The position numbers and the translations under genes were made by a program. A stretch of DNA of 11,553 nucleotides. It comes from Pseudomonadota bacterium. GTDB taxonomy: Bacteria > Pseudomonadota > Alphaproteobacteria > Rhizobiales > Methyloligellaceae. Shown piece by piece: positions 5,584 to 11,553 of this stretch. Within the stretch, counting starts at the first letter, position 1. Each line of letters begins with the position of its first letter. Below the pieces are notes generated by a model. The model was given only the letters and a program-made list of their open reading frames with translations. It was not told the origin of the DNA and did no database searches. The stretch spans positions 1 through 11,553 of the forward strand of contig JADFHH010000018.1 in NCBI GenBank assembly GCA_022567275.1, written 5' to 3'.

Positions 5584-6819
5584 ATGAAAAAACCCGCGCT
5601 TCACAAACGCAATTATGAACCCGATGCGCGCGGCACGCTTGATGGCGTGCGCATCCTCGATTTGTCGCGCCTGTTCGCCGGTAATGTGCTGACGCAAATT
5701 CTTGGCGATTTTGGCGCGCAAGTGATCAAGGTCGAGCCGCCCAGGGGCGACACGTTGCGCGGCTGGCGCAAAAAAGACGTCGAGGCCCATTGGAAAATCT
5801 ATTGCCGCAACAAAAAGAGCCTGTGCCTCGATTTGCACAAGCCGCAAGCCTGCGCATTGGTGCGATCGCTGTGCAACAGCACAGACATCTTCGTCGAAAG
5901 CTTCCGCCCCGGCGTGCTGGAGAAAATGGGCCTGGCGCCCGAATCGCTGTTCGAAATCAACCCAAAACTGGTCATCTTGCGAATCTCCGGCTGGGGTCAG
6001 GACGGGCCTTACAATCAGCGTCCCGGCTTCGGCACGGTGATCGAGAGCATGTCGGGGTTTGCCGCAATGAACGGTTTCGCCGACCGCGAGCCGGTGCTGC
6101 CGCCGATGTATCTCGCCGATGGCGTGGCCGGCCTGTATTGCGCGTCGGCGGCGATGATCGCCCTGCGCGAGGTGGAAATCAATGGCGGCGAGGGGCAGGT
6201 GATCGATTTGCCGCTGCTCGATCCGCTGTTCGCGATCCTTTCCCCGCAGGCGGCGAATTACCGTCTTACCGGCGAGCACCGGGAGCGCAACGGCTCCCGC
6301 TCCACCAACTCCGCGCCGCGCAATGTATATCGCTGCAAGGACGGTAAATATGTCGGCCTGTCGGCGTCGGTTCAGTCCATGGCGGAGCGCGTTCTGCGTG
6401 TAATTGGACGCCCCGAGTTGAACGATGACCCGCGTTTCGCCACCAATGAAGCAAGGGTGAAAAACGCGCAAGAACTCGACGCGATAATCGGCGCGTTCGT
6501 GGCCGAGCGCAGCCAGGCGGAAAATGTCGCCTTTTTTGAAGCTGAGCAGGTCACCATCGGGCCGGTTTACGATGTCGGCCAGATTATGGAAGATCCGCAT
6601 TTCATCGAGCGCGAAATCCTCGCCGATTATCCCGACCCGGATATGGGGCAATTGCCGATGCATTGCGTCGTCCCGCGCCTGACGGGAACGCCGGGCTCTA
6701 TCCGCACGCCAGCCCCCGCGCTCGGCGAGCACAACCGGGAGATATTGACCGGGATTGGCATTTCGGAGGCGGACTATGACGCCTTGCTGGCCGATGGCGT
6801 TGTCGGCAAAGGGATTTAA
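5584..6819 (+). CDS. CaiB/BaiF family (class III) CoA-transferase
   Basis: The product has 411 residues, normal for family III CoA-transferases, which move CoA between carboxylic acids through aspartyl-CoA intermediates. Family signatures in order: GVRILDLSRLFAGNVLTQIL (21-40), the strand GAQVIKVEPPRGD (44-56), NKKSLCLDL (77-84), ESFRPGVLEKMGL (105-117), SGWGQDGPY (135-143), then YLADGVAGLYCASAA, where Asp179 matches the catalytic Asp of formyl-CoA transferase. Later GQVIDLPLLD and a C-terminal domain with TGTPGSIRTPAP and LGEHNREIL complete it. ATG 5584 is chosen because GGAG lies 7 nt upstream and the protein then starts at the usual family N-terminus (MKKPALHKRNYEPDARG). A GTG at 5488 in frame would overlap the end of cpaE with non-conserved sequence. 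Substrates cannot be read from sequence. Its stop overlaps the hydroxylase large-subunit stop on the other strand. Confidence 0.94.
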   Translation: MKKPALHKRNYEPDARGTLDGVRILDLSRLFAGNVLTQILGDFGAQVIKVEPPRGDTLRGWRKKDVEAHWKIYCRNKKSLCLDLHKPQACALVRSLCNSTDIFVESFRPGVLEKMGLAPESLFEINPKLVILRISGWGQDGPYNQRPGFGTVIESMSGFAAMNGFADREPVLPPMYLADGVAGLYCASAAMIALREVEINGGEGQVIDLPLLDPLFAILSPQAANYRLTGEHRERNGSRSTNSAPRNVYRCKDGKYVGLSASVQSMAERVLRVIGRPELNDDPRFATNEARVKNAQELDAIIGAFVAERSQAENVAFFEAEQVTIGPVYDVGQIMEDPHFIEREILADYPDPDMGQLPMHCVVPRLTGTPGSIRTPAPALGEHNREILTGIGISEADYDALLADGVVGKGI

Positions 6820-9155
6820 GGCGACAGTTTACCTCCCGCGATCGCCCGCCAGACCTTCTCCGGCGTCAGCGGCATCTCGATATGCGTCACGCCGTCGCCT
6901 TTCAGCGCATCGAGCACCGCATTGACGATGGCCGGCGGCGCGCCGCAGCAGCCCGCTTCGCCCGCGCCCTTGACGCCGAGCGGGTTTTTGGCCGTGGGGG
7001 CGTCCTCGAAGAAAGCCAGTTGCATATTCGGCATGCTATCGGCTCTGGGCAGGGCATAGTCCATCAGCGATCCGGTGACGAGCTGGCCCGACTCCTCATC
7101 ATAGACGATGTTTTCCATCAGCGCCTGGCCGAGTCCCTGCGCGATGCCGCCCATGACCTGCCCTTCGGCGAGCAGCGGATTGATGATGGTTCCAAAGTCA
7201 TCGACCACCCAGTAGCGCTCCACATTTATGCTTCCCGTTTCAGGGTCGACCTCGACCTCCGCGGCGTGGCAGCCATTGGGGCAGGTGATAAGCTCGCGCT
7301 CATAGGTCACACCGGTGTCGAGACATCCCGGTTCCATATCGCTCGGCAAGCGCCCTTGCTCGAACGAGGCCGCAATGACGTCTTCCATGGCGATGTTTTG
7401 GTCCGTTTTCACATCCGTGAAAGCGCCATTGGCGAAGGAAATGTCATCGGGCGTGGAGTTGAGCATATGCGCGGCGATATGGCGCGCCTTGGCGATGATG
7501 TCGTTAGCGGCGGTCATAACCGCGCTGCCGCCCATCTCCAGACCGCGCGAGCCGCCATGGCCGCCGCCCAGCGGGGTGGCGTCCGTATCGCCCTGCACGT
7601 AGGCGATCTTGTCCATATCCACGCCGAGCCTGGCCCCGAGAATTTGCGGCAGGGAGGTTTCATGGCCCATGCCGGTCGATTGCGAGCCGACACTGAGAGT
7701 GATCGTCCCGTCGCTGGCGAATGTCACGCCGGCGAACTCCTTCGGCATGCCGCCGGAACATTCCAGATAAGGCGCGATGGCGAAGCCGCGCCTGAGGCCC
7801 CTGGCGCGGCTTTCCTGAACGCGTTTGGCATAGCCTTCCCGGTCACTCATTTTCAGGGTGCGTTCGAACAGTTGCGGGAAATCTCCTGTGTCCACGTCCA
7901 GGCCCATCGGCGTCTTGCGCGGCAGGGTGTCCGCGCGCATCAGATTCCTGGCGCGCAGCTCAACCGGGTCGATCCCGAGTTCGCGCGCGGCGAGCTCCAC
8001 CACGCGTTCGATCTGGAACGAGGCTTCCGGCCGCCCCGCGCCGCGATAAGGGTCGAGCGGCATGGTGTTGGTGAAGGCGGCGATGGCCGAGTAGAACATG
8101 GCCGGAATATCATAAGGCCCCCCTTGGGTTCGCGCCGAACCCGCCGTCGGCGTAAACGGGCCCATGGTAAAACAATAGGCGCCGAGATTGCCGATGGTGC
8201 TGGTGCGCAGGGCCAGAAATTTTCCTTCGCTATCGAGCGCCAGTTCCACTTTCGAGGCCTGATCGCGGCCATGGGTGTCGCCCTGAAAACTCTCATTGCG
8301 GTCGGCGATCCACTTGACCGGACGCCCAAGCTTCTTCGCCGCATAGAGCAGCAGCGGCGGCTCGGGATAGCCGCTGTTCTTGGCCCCGAACCCGCCGCCT
8401 ACATCCGGCGCCACATGATGCAGCTTATCGGGGGAAATTTTCAGCACATCGGCGAACGTGGCGCGGTTGGCGTGAACATTCTGCGTCGCGTTGTGCAGCA
8501 GGTAGCTGTCGCTCGCCGCGTCATATTCGGCGATCGCGCCGCGTGTCTCTATCGGCACGGCGGTGACACGGTTGTTGCGCAACTCCAGGCTCACCACATG
8601 ATCGGCGGCGGCAAAGGCCTTGTCCGTGGCCTGCTTGTCGCCGAGTTCAAAGTCGAGACAAATATTTCCCTCGATATCATCCCAGATTTGCGGCGCACCG
8701 GGCTCAAGCGCCTTCACCTGATCGGTGACCGGCTCAAGCTCCTCATAGTCAACTTCAATCGACTCCGCCGCGTCCTGCGCCTGCGCTGAAGATTCCGCAA
8801 CGATCAACGCCACTGGCTCGCCCACATAGCGCGCCCGCTCAATCGCCAGACAATGGCGCGGCGGCTGATTGAGCGGCGCGCCGCTGATTTTTGTTTTCAC
8901 CGCCGATCTTGTGGGTATGGGCGCAAAATCTTCCCTCTCCCAATCCTGCCCGGTGACGATCGCCAGAACGCCCGGCATGGTTTGCGCTTCGCTCGAGTCA
9001 ATCTTGAGAATTTTGGCATGCGCGTGCGGCGAGCGCAGGATCACCGCGTGGACCAGATTCGGGCGTGAAATATCGTCGATATAGACGCCCTTGCCGGTGA
9101 GAAAACGTACATCCTCCTTGCGGCGGACGGGTTGGCCTATGCCATATTTTTCCAT
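6816..9155 (-). CDS. Molybdenum hydroxylase large (Mo-cofactor) subunit, CoxL/XDH family, form II type
   Basis: The product has 779 residues, the standard length of a separate large subunit. It holds the molybdopterin cytosine dinucleotide cofactor and the substrate site of a cytoplasmic hydroxylase of the xanthine oxidase family. Marks in order: GIGQPVRRKEDVRFLTGKG (5-23), RSPHAHAKI, YVGEPVALIVAES (110-122), VGGGFGAKN (252-260), the active-site loop PYRGAGRPEASFQIER (369-384), STGMGHET (493-500), GGHGGSRG, and KGAGEAG with the probable catalytic Glu733. True CO dehydrogenases carry AYRCSFR with a Cys bound to Cu; here the loop is of the AYRGAGR type, with Pro for the first Ala, so this is form II or another hydroxylase such as one for aldehydes or N-heterocycles. 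GMGH replaces the commoner GQGH. The run GGGGAGGGGAG directly before ATG 9155 is the ribosome-binding site. It is last in a small-medium-large operon. Confidence 0.95.
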   Translation of the reverse strand: MEKYGIGQPVRRKEDVRFLTGKGVYIDDISRPNLVHAVILRSPHAHAKILKIDSSEAQTMPGVLAIVTGQDWEREDFAPIPTRSAVKTKISGAPLNQPPRHCLAIERARYVGEPVALIVAESSAQAQDAAESIEVDYEELEPVTDQVKALEPGAPQIWDDIEGNICLDFELGDKQATDKAFAAADHVVSLELRNNRVTAVPIETRGAIAEYDAASDSYLLHNATQNVHANRATFADVLKISPDKLHHVAPDVGGGFGAKNSGYPEPPLLLYAAKKLGRPVKWIADRNESFQGDTHGRDQASKVELALDSEGKFLALRTSTIGNLGAYCFTMGPFTPTAGSARTQGGPYDIPAMFYSAIAAFTNTMPLDPYRGAGRPEASFQIERVVELAARELGIDPVELRARNLMRADTLPRKTPMGLDVDTGDFPQLFERTLKMSDREGYAKRVQESRARGLRRGFAIAPYLECSGGMPKEFAGVTFASDGTITLSVGSQSTGMGHETSLPQILGARLGVDMDKIAYVQGDTDATPLGGGHGGSRGLEMGGSAVMTAANDIIAKARHIAAHMLNSTPDDISFANGAFTDVKTDQNIAMEDVIAASFEQGRLPSDMEPGCLDTGVTYERELITCPNGCHAAEVEVDPETGSINVERYWVVDDFGTIINPLLAEGQVMGGIAQGLGQALMENIVYDEESGQLVTGSLMDYALPRADSMPNMQLAFFEDAPTAKNPLGVKGAGEAGCCGAPPAIVNAVLDALKGDGVTHIEMPLTPEKVWRAIAGGKLSP

Positions 9156-9170
9156 TGTCTCCCCTCCCCT

Positions 9171-9971
9171 TCACGCCGCGTTGGCTTTGGCGGCCGCGCG
9201 CCGGGCCAGTACGATAATGAGGTTGGCGCGGTATTCGGCCGAGGCGTGCAAATCGCTGTTCAGCCCGTCCGCTGAAATGGAAATGCCATCGAGCGCATCG
9301 GGTGAAAAGTCGGTTTCAAGCGCGGCTTCAATATCGCCCGCGCGAAACACGCTCAGCCCCGCGCCGGTGACCGCCACCCGCACGCGCTCCTTGGTCCGGG
9401 CGACGAAGACGCCGACGGTGGCATAGCGCGAGGCCGGGTTGGGGAACTTTTCATAACCCGCGCAATCTGTAACGGGGAAGGTGACCTTCACGATCATCTC
9501 GCCCTCTTCCAGGGCGGTTTCGAACAGTCCGGTGAAGAACGCCTCGGCGGCGATTTCGCGTGAAGTCGTCTGCACACTGGCGCCGAGAGCCACCAGCGCC
9601 GCCGGGTAATCGGCGGCCGGATCATTGTTGGCGATGGAACCGCCGAGCGTGCCGCGGTTGCGCACCGCCGGGTCGCCGATATGGTTAGCGAGGCTGGCGA
9701 GCGCGGGGATGGATTCGCGCACCTTATCGCAGCTTGCCACTTGCGCATGGGTCGTCATGGCGCCGATGGTGAGCGCATTTTTGTCCGCCGTAATGCCGTG
9801 TAAGTCGCCAATGCGGCCAATGTCGATCAAATCGGACGGCATCGCCAGCCGTTGCTTCATAACCGGGATGAGGGTCTGCCCGCCGGCCAGATATTGCGGG
9901 TCGCCGGCCGCGTCAAACAGCTTTGCCGCGTCCTCGAGACTATTCGGACGATGGTACTGGAATTCATACAT
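9171..9971 (-). CDS. Molybdenum hydroxylase medium (FAD-binding) subunit, CoxM-like
   Basis: The product has 266 residues, normal for this subunit, which passes electrons from the Mo site and [2Fe-2S] clusters to FAD. The N-terminus MYEFQYHRPNSLEDAAKL is typical. The two FAD motifs are present: AGGQTLIP (29-36) and TLGGSIANNDPAADYPA (108-124). Other family segments are IGAMTTHAQV, IGDPAVRNRG, EGEMIVKVTFP and RYATVGVFVA. The frame is open upstream to 10100, but those residues are out-of-frame reading of the small-subunit gene; ATG 9971 gives the exact family N-terminus. This start overlaps the small-subunit stop by 8 bp, and the large subunit starts 15 bp after its stop, so the three are tightly coupled. 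No clear ribosome-binding site precedes the start beyond a GGGG run, which agrees with coupling. Confidence 0.94.
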   Translation of the reverse strand: MYEFQYHRPNSLEDAAKLFDAAGDPQYLAGGQTLIPVMKQRLAMPSDLIDIGRIGDLHGITADKNALTIGAMTTHAQVASCDKVRESIPALASLANHIGDPAVRNRGTLGGSIANNDPAADYPAALVALGASVQTTSREIAAEAFFTGLFETALEEGEMIVKVTFPVTDCAGYEKFPNPASRYATVGVFVARTKERVRVAVTGAGLSVFRAGDIEAALETDFSPDALDGISISADGLNSDLHASAEYRANLIIVLARRAAAKANAA

Positions 9972-10443
9972 CGTGCTTGCCCCGCATCGACTTGGCCCCG
10001 GCCAGCACGGCGCGGATGATGTTCTGATACCCGGTGCAGCGGCACAGATTTCCCTCAAGCCCCTTGCACACCGCCGCCTCATCGAGGGCCGGATTGTCAC
10101 GCGCCAGCGCGACAGACGCCATGATCATGCCCGGCGTGCAAAAGCCGCATTGCAGGGCGTGATGGTCGCGAAAGGCTTCCTGCATGGGGTGGAGCGTTCC
10201 CTCGCCCGCCAATCCCTCGATGGTCGTAACCTCGCAGCCTTCAGCCTGGTGCGCGAACATGGTGCAACTCTTGATCGCCTTGCCGTCCACAAGAACCACA
10301 CAGGCGCCGCATTGGCTGGTGTCGCAGCCGATATGCGTGCCGGTCAGCCCGAGATGCTCGCGCAGCAAGTTCGAGAGCAGACAGCGCGGCTCGACATCGG
10401 CGCTCACCGGCCTGGCGTTCACGCTCAGGGAAAGCTGGGGCAT
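9964..10443 (-). CDS. Molybdenum hydroxylase small [2Fe-2S] subunit, CoxS-like
   Basis: The product has 159 residues, the family's usual size, and carries the two iron-sulphur clusters linking the Mo site to FAD. The N-terminal plant-ferredoxin-type cluster uses Cys40, Cys45, Cys48 and Cys60 (GCDTSQCGAC, then KSC). The second, all-helical cluster uses Cys99, Cys102, Cys134 and Cys136 (QCGFCTPGMIM, then GNLCRCTGYQNI). All eight ligands are present. ATG 10443 gives the normal start (MPQLSLSVNARP); the nearest GGAG is 12 nt upstream, a weak site. It is the first gene of the minus-strand operon, so the order is small-medium-large, unlike medium-small-large in the classical cox operon. It diverges from coxG across 75 bp. 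Confidence 0.95.
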   Translation of the reverse strand: MPQLSLSVNARPVSADVEPRCLLSNLLREHLGLTGTHIGCDTSQCGACVVLVDGKAIKSCTMFAHQAEGCEVTTIEGLAGEGTLHPMQEAFRDHHALQCGFCTPGMIMASVALARDNPALDEAAVCKGLEGNLCRCTGYQNIIRAVLAGAKSMRGKHDV

Positions 10444-10518
10444 TTCGCTTGGGGACTCCGGTTCTTGCTCAAAGTGCTATACGCGGGACTGACCAATTAC
10501 AATTGCCCAGGATAAACC
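10444..10518. promoter_or_regulatory. Divergent promoter region between hydroxylase operon and coxG
   Basis: These 75 bp must hold promoters for both directions unless transcription comes from further away. On the plus strand TACAAT (10498-10503) resembles a -10 box but would leave a very short leader before ATG 10519 and lacks a good -35. On the minus strand TTGTAA and TATAGC are spaced 15 nt, shorter than ideal. CAATT-AC-AATTG (10494-10505) is a perfect 5-bp inverted repeat that could bind a regulator. AGGA (10509-10512) is the coxG ribosome-binding site. The assignments are weak; only the divergent layout is certain. Confidence 0.35.
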
Positions 10519-10980
10519 ATGAAGCTCGCCGATGAAATACGCATTGCAGCACCCCAGGACGAAGTTTTCGCCGCGCTCAACGATGCGGACATTTTGCGCC
10601 GCTCGATACCGGGGTGCGAACAGCTGGAAAAGCTCTCCGATACCCAATTTACCGCCGTGGTGCGCGTAAAGGTCGGCCCGGTGCGCGCGCGCTTCAAGGG
10701 AGAAATGACCCTGTCGAACCTCAATCCGCCGCACTCCTACACCCTGTCGGGCCAGGGCAAGGGCAAGGCGGCGGGGTTCGCCCGTGGCGAGGCCGACATT
10801 CAATTGATCGCGGAGGGAGACGCCACGCTGCTGAAATATAACGTTCGGGGGACCGTGGGCGGAAAACTCGCCCAGCTCGGCGGGCGCTTGATCGATTCAA
10901 GCGCGCGGGCGTTCGCCAAAGCCTTCTTCGAGGGTTTTGAGAAGGTGATGAACGGCGAAACCGAGGAAACCGGCCCATGA
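10519..10980 (+). CDS. coxG: CoxG family (SRPBCC fold) protein linked to the molybdenum hydroxylase
   Basis: The product has 153 residues. CoxG proteins have a START/SRPBCC lipid-binding-type fold and accompany CoxL-type hydroxylases; in Oligotropha CoxG is implicated in attaching CO dehydrogenase to the membrane. Recognisable family segments are DEVFAALNDADILRRSIPGCEQL (split near residue 25), VVRVKVGPVRARFKGEM, the Gly-rich GQGKGKAAGFARGEADI, and GTVGGKLAQLGGRLIDSSAR followed by FAKAFFEGFE. The classical protein is longer and ends in a hydrophobic anchor; this one stops shortly after the SRPBCC domain with the polar tail ETEETGP, so direct membrane insertion is unlikely. AGGA precedes ATG 10519. 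Its stop overlaps the next start (ATGA 10977-10980), indicating coupling with the XdhC-type gene. Confidence 0.9.
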   Translation: MKLADEIRIAAPQDEVFAALNDADILRRSIPGCEQLEKLSDTQFTAVVRVKVGPVRARFKGEMTLSNLNPPHSYTLSGQGKGKAAGFARGEADIQLIAEGDATLLKYNVRGTVGGKLAQLGGRLIDSSARAFAKAFFEGFEKVMNGETEETGP

Positions 10981-11288
10981 GTTCCACACTCCAGACCGCG
11001 CTGGACTGGCACGACGCGGGCCGCGATGTGGCGCTGGCGACCGTTGTCGAGACCTGGGGGTCAGCGCCGGTGCCTGTGGGCGGACATCTGATCATTGACG
11101 AGGAGGGAAATTTCGCCGGCTCGGTCTCGGGCGGGTGTGTCGAAGCGGAAGTGATCGCGCGGGCTGAAGACGTGATCGCCAGCGGCACGCCGCAATTGCT
11201 GGAATTCGGCGTGGACAATGAGACGGCGTGGGGCGTCGGGCTGGCCTGCGGCGGGCGCATCCGCGTGTTTGTCGAGAAGCTGGGATAG
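10977..11288 (+). CDS. XdhC/CoxI family protein, N-terminal domain only
   Basis: The product has 103 residues. XdhC/CoxI proteins bind molybdenum cofactor, protect its sulphurated form and hand it to xanthine-dehydrogenase-type enzymes; a full-length member has this N-terminal domain plus a C-terminal Rossmann domain. Here only the N-terminal domain is encoded: VALATVVETWGSAPVPVGGHL, then GSVSGGCVEAEV with the conserved Cys, and ACGGRIRVFVE, also with a conserved Cys. The stop TAG 11286-11288 is clean and the next gene starts 7 bp later in a different frame, carrying what looks like the Rossmann part. The gene overlaps the coxG stop by 4 bp and has GAGGA at 10963-10967 as its ribosome-binding site. 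It is most likely a maturation factor for the divergent hydroxylase. Confidence 0.92.
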   Translation: MSSTLQTALDWHDAGRDVALATVVETWGSAPVPVGGHLIIDEEGNFAGSVSGGCVEAEVIARAEDVIASGTPQLLEFGVDNETAWGVGLACGGRIRVFVEKLG

Positions 11289-11295
11289 CGCGCTC

Positions 11296-11553
11296 ATGCG
11301 CAAGGACACATTAAAGAAATTGCTGGATGCACGCGCTCAGCGCCGCGCAATGGTGCTGGTGACGTCCCTTGCCGGCGGCGATGAAGAGATTATCGGCGAG
11401 GAAACGCCCGGCAACAACCACCCGCTGGCGGAAGAAATCGCGGATTGCTTCCGCACCGGGCGCAGCAAGACCGTGGCGCGTGAAGATGGCGAGGTGTTCC
11501 TGCAGGCCTTTCTGCCCGCGCCCCGGCTGATGATCGTTGGCGCCACGCATATC
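11296..11553 (+). CDS. XdhC-type Rossmann-domain protein, N-terminal part (runs off window)
   Basis: The reading frame is open from ATG 11296 to the last base (86 complete codons, no stop). The first 75 or so residues (MRKDTLKKLLDARAQRRAMV, then LAGGDEEIIGEE, then EDGEVFLQAFLP) resemble a reduced N-terminal XdhC region. APRLMIVGATHI at the very end is the first strand and nucleotide loop of a Rossmann fold, as in the C-terminal domain of XdhC. It begins 7 bp after the CoxI-type gene, with only a weak GGGA site (11282-11285), and is likely co-transcribed with coxG. It probably works with the preceding small protein as the second half of a split XdhC. The assignment rests on a short motif and context. 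Confidence 0.72.
   Translation, partial: MRKDTLKKLLDARAQRRAMVLVTSLAGGDEEIIGEETPGNNHPLAEEIADCFRTGRSKTVAREDGEVFLQAFLPAPRLMIVGATHI

Noticed and set aside
5407..6732. 441-codon open frame on the minus strand opposite the CoA-transferase
   Set aside because: Low-complexity Arg/His-rich translation with no motif; the opposite strand has an unmistakable CaiB/BaiF protein.
6882..8789. 635-codon open frame on the plus strand opposite the large hydroxylase subunit
   Set aside because: Its product is rich in Arg, His, Ala and Gly with no recognisable domain, and it lies entirely within a gene with complete family motifs. Long antisense frames are common in GC-rich coding DNA.
9972..10100. Upstream extension of the FAD subunit to 10100
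   Set aside because: The added 43 residues are an alternative-frame reading of the iron-sulphur subunit gene; the conserved N-terminus begins at ATG 9971.
6816..10443. Assignment as true aerobic CO dehydrogenase
   Set aside because: The AYRCSFR loop with the copper-binding Cys is absent; PYRGAGR marks a form II or other hydroxylase.
9625..10515. 296-codon open frame on the plus strand across the medium and small hydroxylase subunits
   Set aside because: It spans the boundary of two well-supported minus-strand genes and has no family features.
1..11553. Mobile elements, CRISPR arrays, tRNA or rRNA genes
   Set aside because: No transposase or integrase, no regularly spaced repeats and no cloverleaf or rRNA-like stretch was seen on either strand.

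Overview
The window is about 11.5 kb of GC-rich, gene-dense chromosome from what looks like an alphaproteobacterium. I infer this from cpa-type (Caulobacter/Rhizobiales-style) Flp/Tad pilus genes, a CoxL-family molybdenum hydroxylase with CoxG and XdhC helpers, and CaiB/BaiF catabolism. The genus cannot be fixed from the sequence. I see no RNA gene, insertion sequence, integrase, CRISPR array or origin.

Layout, left to right. (1) 3-305: the C-terminal end of an FMN-dependent alpha-hydroxy-acid dehydrogenase, followed closely by an aldo/keto reductase (329-1300). (2) After a 104-bp gap with promoter-like signals comes a co-directional Tad/Flp pilus block: cpaB (1405-2271), the secretin cpaC (2424-3917), a small lipoprotein in the cpaD position (3914-4291) and cpaE (4343-5521). 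The block stops there. No pilin, prepilin peptidase, cpaF/tadA motor or tadB/tadC platform gene follows, so these components must be encoded elsewhere or be absent. (3) A class III CoA-transferase (5584-6819) follows; its ribosome-binding site lies inside two overlapping inverted repeats. (4) On the minus strand is a three-subunit molybdenum hydroxylase, transcribed in the order small [2Fe-2S] subunit (10443-9964), medium FAD subunit (9971-9171), large Mo subunit (9155-6816). Its active-site loop is PYRGAGR, so it is the form II or general hydroxylase type, not a proven CO dehydrogenase. (5) Divergently on the plus strand are coxG (10519-10980), the N-terminal half of an XdhC/CoxI factor (10977-11288) and the start of a second XdhC-type protein (11296 to the window end).

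How the genes fit together. CpaB, CpaC, the lipoprotein and CpaE correspond to the periplasmic/outer-membrane channel and the localisation factor of a Tad pilus. The hydroxylase and the coxG/xdhC genes form one divergent functional unit: three subunits plus maturation factors that deliver or check the molybdenum cofactor. The CoA-transferase, the aldo/keto reductase and the alpha-hydroxy-acid dehydrogenase suggest use of organic acids, carbonyls or heterocycles; no single pathway can be named. The most interesting points are the truncated pilus cluster with its uncharacterised lipoprotein, the loss of both Walker A lysines in CpaE, the alternative RNA structures over the CoA-transferase ribosome-binding site, paired direct repeats before cpaC, and the split XdhC.
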